From Taklimakanibacter sp050246735 (GTDB lineage Bacteria > Pseudomonadota > Alphaproteobacteria > Rhizobiales > Aestuariivirgaceae): a DNA stretch of 64,000 bases. Of the stretch, positions 60,003 through 64,000 are shown one piece after another. Made by a program: the position numbers and the translations under genes. Below the pieces are notes generated by a model. It worked only from the letters and a program-made list of their open reading frames with translations. It was not told the origin of the DNA and searched no databases. Where the stretch lies: assembly GCA_050246735.1 (NCBI GenBank), contig JBFWVM010000024.1, positions 19,591-83,590 on the forward strand. Reading direction: 5' to 3'. Position 1 is the stretch's first letter. Every line of letters begins with the position of its first letter.

Positions 60003-62102
60003 CTATACGTCCGCCTTCGCGCTCATCATCAGCCCGAAGGCATAGGAGAGCGCCACCTCCTTGAGCCGGTCGAAGCGGCCGGGCGCGCCGCCATGGCCGG
60101 CCTCCATCTGCGTCCTGAGCAGCAGCAGGTTCCTGTCGGTCTTGCGGTCGCGCAGCCGCGCCACCCATTTCGCCGGCTCCCAATAGGTCACGCGCGGATC
60201 GGTGAGCCCGCCTACGGCCAGTATGTTGGGATAGTCCCTGGCCGCGACATTGTCATAGGGCGAATAGGCGGCGATGACGTCGTAGAATTCCCGGCTCGCG
60301 ATCGGGTTGCCCCATTCCGGCCATTCGGGCGGCGTCAGCGGCAGCGTGTCGTCGAGCATGGTGGTGAGCACGTCGACGAAGGGCACCTCGGCGATGACGG
60401 CCTTGAACAGCTCCGGCGCCATATTGGCGACGGCCCCCATCAGCATCCCGCCGGCCGAGCCGCCCTGCGCCACGATGCTCCCCTGGCGCGTGTAGCCCGC
60501 GGCGATGAGGTGGCGCGCCGCCGAGATGAAATCATGGAAGGTGTTCTGCTTCTTCTCGCGCTTGCCTTCGGTATACCAGCGGTAGCCCTTGTCCTGGCCG
60601 CCCCTTATGTGGGCGATGGCATAGATGAAGCCGCGGTCGACCAGCGACAGGATGTTGGTGTTGAAGGCCGCCGGGATGGTGATGCCGTAGGAGCCATAGC
60701 CATAGAGCCACAGGGGTGCGGATCCCTCGAGCGGCGTGTCCTTGCGATGGAGCAGGGTCACCGGCACCGTCTCGCCGTCATGGGCGGGCGCCTGGATGCG
60801 CCGGGTGACATATTGCGCCGGATCATGGCCGGAGGGCACCTCCTGGCGCTTGCGCATCACGCGCGAGCGGCTGCGCATGTCGTAGTCGTGGACCTCGGCC
60901 GGCGTGGTCATCGACGAATAGCTGAAGCGCAGCGTGTCGGTGTCGTATTCGAGCATCTGGCCGAAGCCCAGCGCATAGGCCTCCTCGGCGAAGGCGATTT
61001 CATGCTCGGCACCGGTGCGCATCTCGCGCACCACGATGCGCGGCAGCCCGTTCTCGCGCTCGAGGCGGATCAGCCAGGATTTGAGCGCGATGATGCCGAG
61101 CACCAGGCAGCCGGGCCGGTGGGGCACGAGGTCGCGCCAGTTCTCGCGTCCCGGCGCGGCAAGGGGAGCGGTCACGATCTTGAAGTCCTCGGCGCCGTCG
61201 GCATTGGTGCGGATCACGAGCCGGTCCTTCCAATGCTCGACGTCGTATTCGATACCGGTCCGGCGCGGCGCGACGAGCCGCGGCGCCGCTTCGGGCGTCG
61301 CCGTGTCGATCAGATAGGCCTCAGACGTCTCATGGTCGTGCGTGTCGATGACGAAGAAGCGGTCCGACTGGGTCTTGCCCACGCCGGCGAAGAACCCGGC
61401 GTTGGTTTCCTCATAGACGAGCGCGTCGGCTTCGGCCGGGGTCCCGAGCACATGCCGGAAGACTTTGAGCGGGCGGTGGTGCTCGTCCTGCTGGGTGTAG
61501 AGGAAGCTCTTGCCGTCCGCGGCCCAGCTTGCCCGGCCGGCGGTATTGTCGATCTCGTCGGCAAGGTCCTTGCCCGTCGCGAGATCGCGGACGCGCAGGC
61601 GGAAGAACTCCGAGCCCTTGTCGTCGCTCGACCAGGCGAGCAGCCGGTGGTCGGGCGAGACCGCGAAGCCGCCGAAATCGAAGAACGGCTTGTCGCCGGC
61701 TTCGATGGTGCCGTCGACCAGGATCTCCTCCGGTCCGGAAAGATCGCGCGCCTTGCGGCAATAGCGCGGATGCTCGGCGCCGGCGACGTAGCTCGAATAA
61801 TAGGCATAGGGCCCGTCGGGCGCCGGCACGCTCGAATCGTCCTCCTTGATGCGGCCCTTCATCTCGGCGAAGAGCCTGTCCTGCAGCGCGCGGGTGCCGG
61901 CCATGGCCCGCTCGGTATAGGCGTTCTCGGCTTCGAGATAGCGGCGGATGTCCTCGGGCAGGACGGAAGGGTCCTGCATCACCGCCTGCCAGTTCGGCGC
62001 CTTGAGCCAGGCATATTCATCTTGCCTGGTGACGCCGTGATGCGTGTCGGCATGCTGGCGCTTTTCGGCGCGGGGCGGATCGATCGTCTCGTATTTGGTC
62101 AT
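60003..62102 (-). CDS. ptrB: Oligopeptidase B (prolyl oligopeptidase family)
   Basis: 699 residues from the ATG at 62102. The N-terminal seven-bladed propeller is followed by the alpha/beta hydrolase domain. The nucleophile motif is QGGSAGGMLMG, the Asp is in GLTDPRVTYWEP and the His is in EAGHGGAPGRFDR. YGSYGITIPAAFN is typical of oligopeptidase B. It cleaves short peptides after basic residues. It diverges from the DUF2336 gene. Confidence 0.94.
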   Translation of the reverse strand: MTKYETIDPPRAEKRQHADTHHGVTRQDEYAWLKAPNWQAVMQDPSVLPEDIRRYLEAENAYTERAMAGTRALQDRLFAEMKGRIKEDDSSVPAPDGPYAYYSSYVAGAEHPRYCRKARDLSGPEEILVDGTIEAGDKPFFDFGGFAVSPDHRLLAWSSDDKGSEFFRLRVRDLATGKDLADEIDNTAGRASWAADGKSFLYTQQDEHHRPLKVFRHVLGTPAEADALVYEETNAGFFAGVGKTQSDRFFVIDTHDHETSEAYLIDTATPEAAPRLVAPRRTGIEYDVEHWKDRLVIRTNADGAEDFKIVTAPLAAPGRENWRDLVPHRPGCLVLGIIALKSWLIRLERENGLPRIVVREMRTGAEHEIAFAEEAYALGFGQMLEYDTDTLRFSYSSMTTPAEVHDYDMRSRSRVMRKRQEVPSGHDPAQYVTRRIQAPAHDGETVPVTLLHRKDTPLEGSAPLWLYGYGSYGITIPAAFNTNILSLVDRGFIYAIAHIRGGQDKGYRWYTEGKREKKQNTFHDFISAARHLIAAGYTRQGSIVAQGGSAGGMLMGAVANMAPELFKAVIAEVPFVDVLTTMLDDTLPLTPPEWPEWGNPIASREFYDVIAAYSPYDNVAARDYPNILAVGGLTDPRVTYWEPAKWVARLRDRKTDRNLLLLRTQMEAGHGGAPGRFDRLKEVALSYAFGLMMSAKADV

Positions 62103-62222
62103 GTATCTGCTTTGTCTCTTGCGGGGTTTGGCTCGAGGACCATGCCGGACGTTGATGTCGGGATGTGCGCGGGGGAGAATAGACAAGTGGCCCGGCGCCT
62201 GCAAACCGGGCGTGCCCGCCCC

Positions 62223-62237
62223 TTAACCATGCGTTAA
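62223..62237 (+). promoter_or_regulatory. CtrA-type box
   Basis: TTAACCATGCGTTAA is a perfect TTAA-N7-TTAA, the binding site of the alphaproteobacterial cell-cycle regulator CtrA. It lies 70 bp before the DUF2336 gene and ~120 bp before ptrB. Confidence 0.7.
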
Positions 62238-62306
62238 GCATAACATCATTGGTTAATGGTTTCTGGATCGCTTTTTTAAGCAGATTTAGAGGCTTGGACC
62301 ATTTTA

Positions 62307-63764
62307 ATGACGCGAGAGACAAGGGGACCCGAGCCAAGCATGTCGAGCGCGCAGCCTGAACACGGACTGCCCGAGCGCCGCACGATCACGGCGGATTCGT
62401 TCCGCGCGCTCAAGCTCAGGCTGGCGGGTGCCGGCCGGCGGACGCCGGAGACCGCCATGCGGCCGGAACCGCCGGCGCCTGCAACCATCGGCCTCGCGCC
62501 GGAGCCAACTCCGCCTGCCGTCGAAAGCAGCGAGCCGCAGACCACGAGCGAGGCGGCCCCGGCGATTCCCGACCAGGCGGAAGGCGCCCCGGCCGCGCCG
62601 CCGCCGGTCGCCGCCGTCGATGAACCTTCCGTTGCGGCGCCTGATGAGCCGGCGGCCGAACTGTCCGAGCCAGCGCCTCCGGCACCTGTGGAGGCGGCGA
62701 GCGCCGTCGCGCCCGAGCCCGTCCCCTTGCCGCGCGGACTGTCCGATTCGGGCTTCGTCGAGCGCCGTGTGCTGGAGAAGCCGCAGCAGGGCGAGGACGC
62801 CGAAGCCGGCATGAGGGCCCATGCGCTCCTCGACATCATGTCGATCCCGACCGAAGGCTCGCTGCCGCAGGAGCGCGCCCTGGCCAACGACACCCTGCTG
62901 CGCCTCATTCCGCGCATGCCGCTGAAGAGCCTGCGTCATCTCGCCGAGCGCGTGTGCCTGATGGAGGCGCCCTCGCAGATGCTGGTGCGCCGGCTGATCA
63001 ACCATGCGCGCATCGAGGTCTCGGGTCCTCTGCTCGAGCATGCGACGACCGTCGACGACAGCGATCTCATCGCGGTCGCGAACGGCCGTGACGCGGCGAA
63101 GCTCAAGCTGATCGCGCGCCGGCGCATCATCTCGCCGGCTTTGTCGGAAGCGCTCATCCGGTCGAACGACGTCGAGACCCTGGTCAATCTCGTCCGCAAC
63201 CAGGGGGCGTCCTTCTCGATCGAGTCGATGTGGCATCTGACCCGCTTCGCCGCCGCCCATCCGGTGCTGCAGGCACCGCTGGTGACGCGCGCCGACACGC
63301 CTCCGCCGATCGTCTTCCAGCTCTTCTGGCGGCTGCCTTCCGAGCTCAGGCGCTATGTGCTGTCCCGCTTCCTGACCGATTCCGAGACCATCGGCCGGAT
63401 TCTCACCATGAACCGGGAGAATGACGGCGGCGACCGCAGGCAGGCCGATCTTTCGCTGCTCGCCAGGCTTGCCGATGCCGCCCCCGAAGAGGCCGGCGGG
63501 ATCTATGCCAGGCTGACCCATGTGAGCGCGGAGACCGGCAACCGCATTGCCGAGGATGCCGGCGGCGAGGCGCTGACGGTCGCGCTGAAGGCGGCGGGCC
63601 TGACGCGCGCCCAGTTCGCCGAAATGGTCGGCCGGCGCCCCGATGCCGAGGCCCTGCAGGCGATATTCGACAGCCTGTCGTTCAACAAGGCCCGCGTGCT
63701 CCTCACCTACTGGGACTGGGCCGTCAGGCGCACCGGCCCCTATGCGCGCCTCGCCGCCGGCTGA
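62307..63764 (+). CDS. DUF2336 protein
   Basis: 485 residues (an alternative ATG is at 62340). Residues 40-150 are a Pro/Ala/Glu-rich disordered linker. From about 165 to the end are helical repeats (for example LLRLIPRMPLKSLRHLAERV) typical of DUF2336, alphaproteobacterial proteins with HEAT-like character often linked to cell-cycle or motility regulons. The CtrA box upstream fits such control. Confidence 0.87.
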   Translation: MTRETRGPEPSMSSAQPEHGLPERRTITADSFRALKLRLAGAGRRTPETAMRPEPPAPATIGLAPEPTPPAVESSEPQTTSEAAPAIPDQAEGAPAAPPPVAAVDEPSVAAPDEPAAELSEPAPPAPVEAASAVAPEPVPLPRGLSDSGFVERRVLEKPQQGEDAEAGMRAHALLDIMSIPTEGSLPQERALANDTLLRLIPRMPLKSLRHLAERVCLMEAPSQMLVRRLINHARIEVSGPLLEHATTVDDSDLIAVANGRDAAKLKLIARRRIISPALSEALIRSNDVETLVNLVRNQGASFSIESMWHLTRFAAAHPVLQAPLVTRADTPPPIVFQLFWRLPSELRRYVLSRFLTDSETIGRILTMNRENDGGDRRQADLSLLARLADAAPEEAGGIYARLTHVSAETGNRIAEDAGGEALTVALKAAGLTRAQFAEMVGRRPDAEALQAIFDSLSFNKARVLLTYWDWAVRRTGPYARLAAG

Positions 63765-63804
63765 CGCCGCCTTCCAGGCTTTCCGGCAGGGCTCCGAATC
63801 TGGG

Positions 63805-64000
63805 TTAACGGGTTGTGTCACCGATCTGTGCTGAGAGATAGTCTGGGTTCCAGCTGGCGATTTTTCTGCGCAGCTTGATGCTGGTGCGTCGAGGTTTTGT
63901 CGCCTTACGCTGCGGTTTCAAGGGCTTTGGTCTGACCGGCTCTGGCGCGCTGGTGATGAGATTGATGGCGAAATGCCTGACGACGGCCATGTTTTTTGCG
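63805..64000 (-). mobile_element. C-terminal end of a transposase (ISAs1-like), cut by the window edge
   Basis: The minus-strand frame is open to the edge. Its end (AKNMAVVRHFAINL, then IKLRRKIASWNPDYLSAQI) matches the closing motif of ISAs1-type DDE transposases (MAVVRHFALN followed by RRK-x-x-GW). The rest of the element lies to the right. I could not identify the terminal inverted repeat in 63765-63804. Confidence 0.72.

Overview
The window looks like chromosomal DNA of a high-GC alphaproteobacterium, most likely Hyphomicrobiales (Rhizobiales). The support is the dense GC-rich coding, a twin-arginine beta-helix protein of a Rhizobiales-type family, a DUF2336 protein behind a perfect CtrA-type box (TTAA-N7-TTAA), a rhizobial-type asparaginase II and many short rhizobial-type proteins. 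Species cannot be named from the sequence alone.

Layout. 1-3.8 kb: the end of a large autotransporter and an exported FecR-domain protein, then a 134-bp tandem repeat rich in palindromes. 4.2-21.2 kb: a one-directional prophage-like block. It has terminase, portal, scaffold, major capsid, adaptor, tail fibre (S74 chaperone), a holin-like protein, GH24 lysozyme and Rz/Rz1 spanins, with a P22/podovirus-like order. No integrase, repressor, replication, tape-measure or ejection genes are visible. 21.2-28 kb: a patchwork of small genes, including an RcnR/CsoR-type regulator with an RcnA-type Ni/Co exporter and its operator, a mini HExxH protein, several small membrane or secreted proteins and tRNA-Arg(TCG).

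28-33.1 kb: one larger hypothetical gene, then the most distinctive locus. Three nearly identical exported, acidic beta-barrel-like proteins sit in tandem with an exact 1172-bp start-to-start period. Each has the same upstream regulatory block and its own terminator. A fourth, deleted and frameshifted copy precedes them and tRNA-Gln(TTG) follows. 33.3-35.2 kb: a small low-GC island between two copies of the tRNA-Pro promoter and 5' half. It holds a decayed tyrosine recombinase and a methyltransferase, and the intact tRNA-Pro(CGG) closes it.

35.2-64 kb: mostly core or metabolic genes. In order these are a membrane-anchored SGNH-like protein; an MFS transporter plus asparaginase; a Tat beta-helix protein; methylmalonyl-CoA mutase (both subunits, with a small helical protein upstream); a HerA-like ATPase; a PIN-type toxin-antitoxin pair; a RimB/RimK/AstE-like peptide-modification operon; a RibB enzyme with an N-terminal HTH and a decayed cyclohydrolase II domain, with an ATC-hydrolase-like gene; an AraC regulator opposite a methyltransferase; a superoxide dismutase with two plausible starts (exported and cytosolic); a GNAT with glutaryl-CoA dehydrogenase; a trehalose operon otsB-GH15-otsA; oligopeptidase B; the DUF2336 protein; and, at the right edge, the C-terminal end of an ISAs1-like transposase.

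Many operons use 1-4 nt stop/start overlaps (terL-portal, rimB-rimK-astE, mutA-mutB, gcdH-GNAT, otsB-GH15), which suggests translational coupling. All family assignments rest on reading motifs and gene order; no database search was run.
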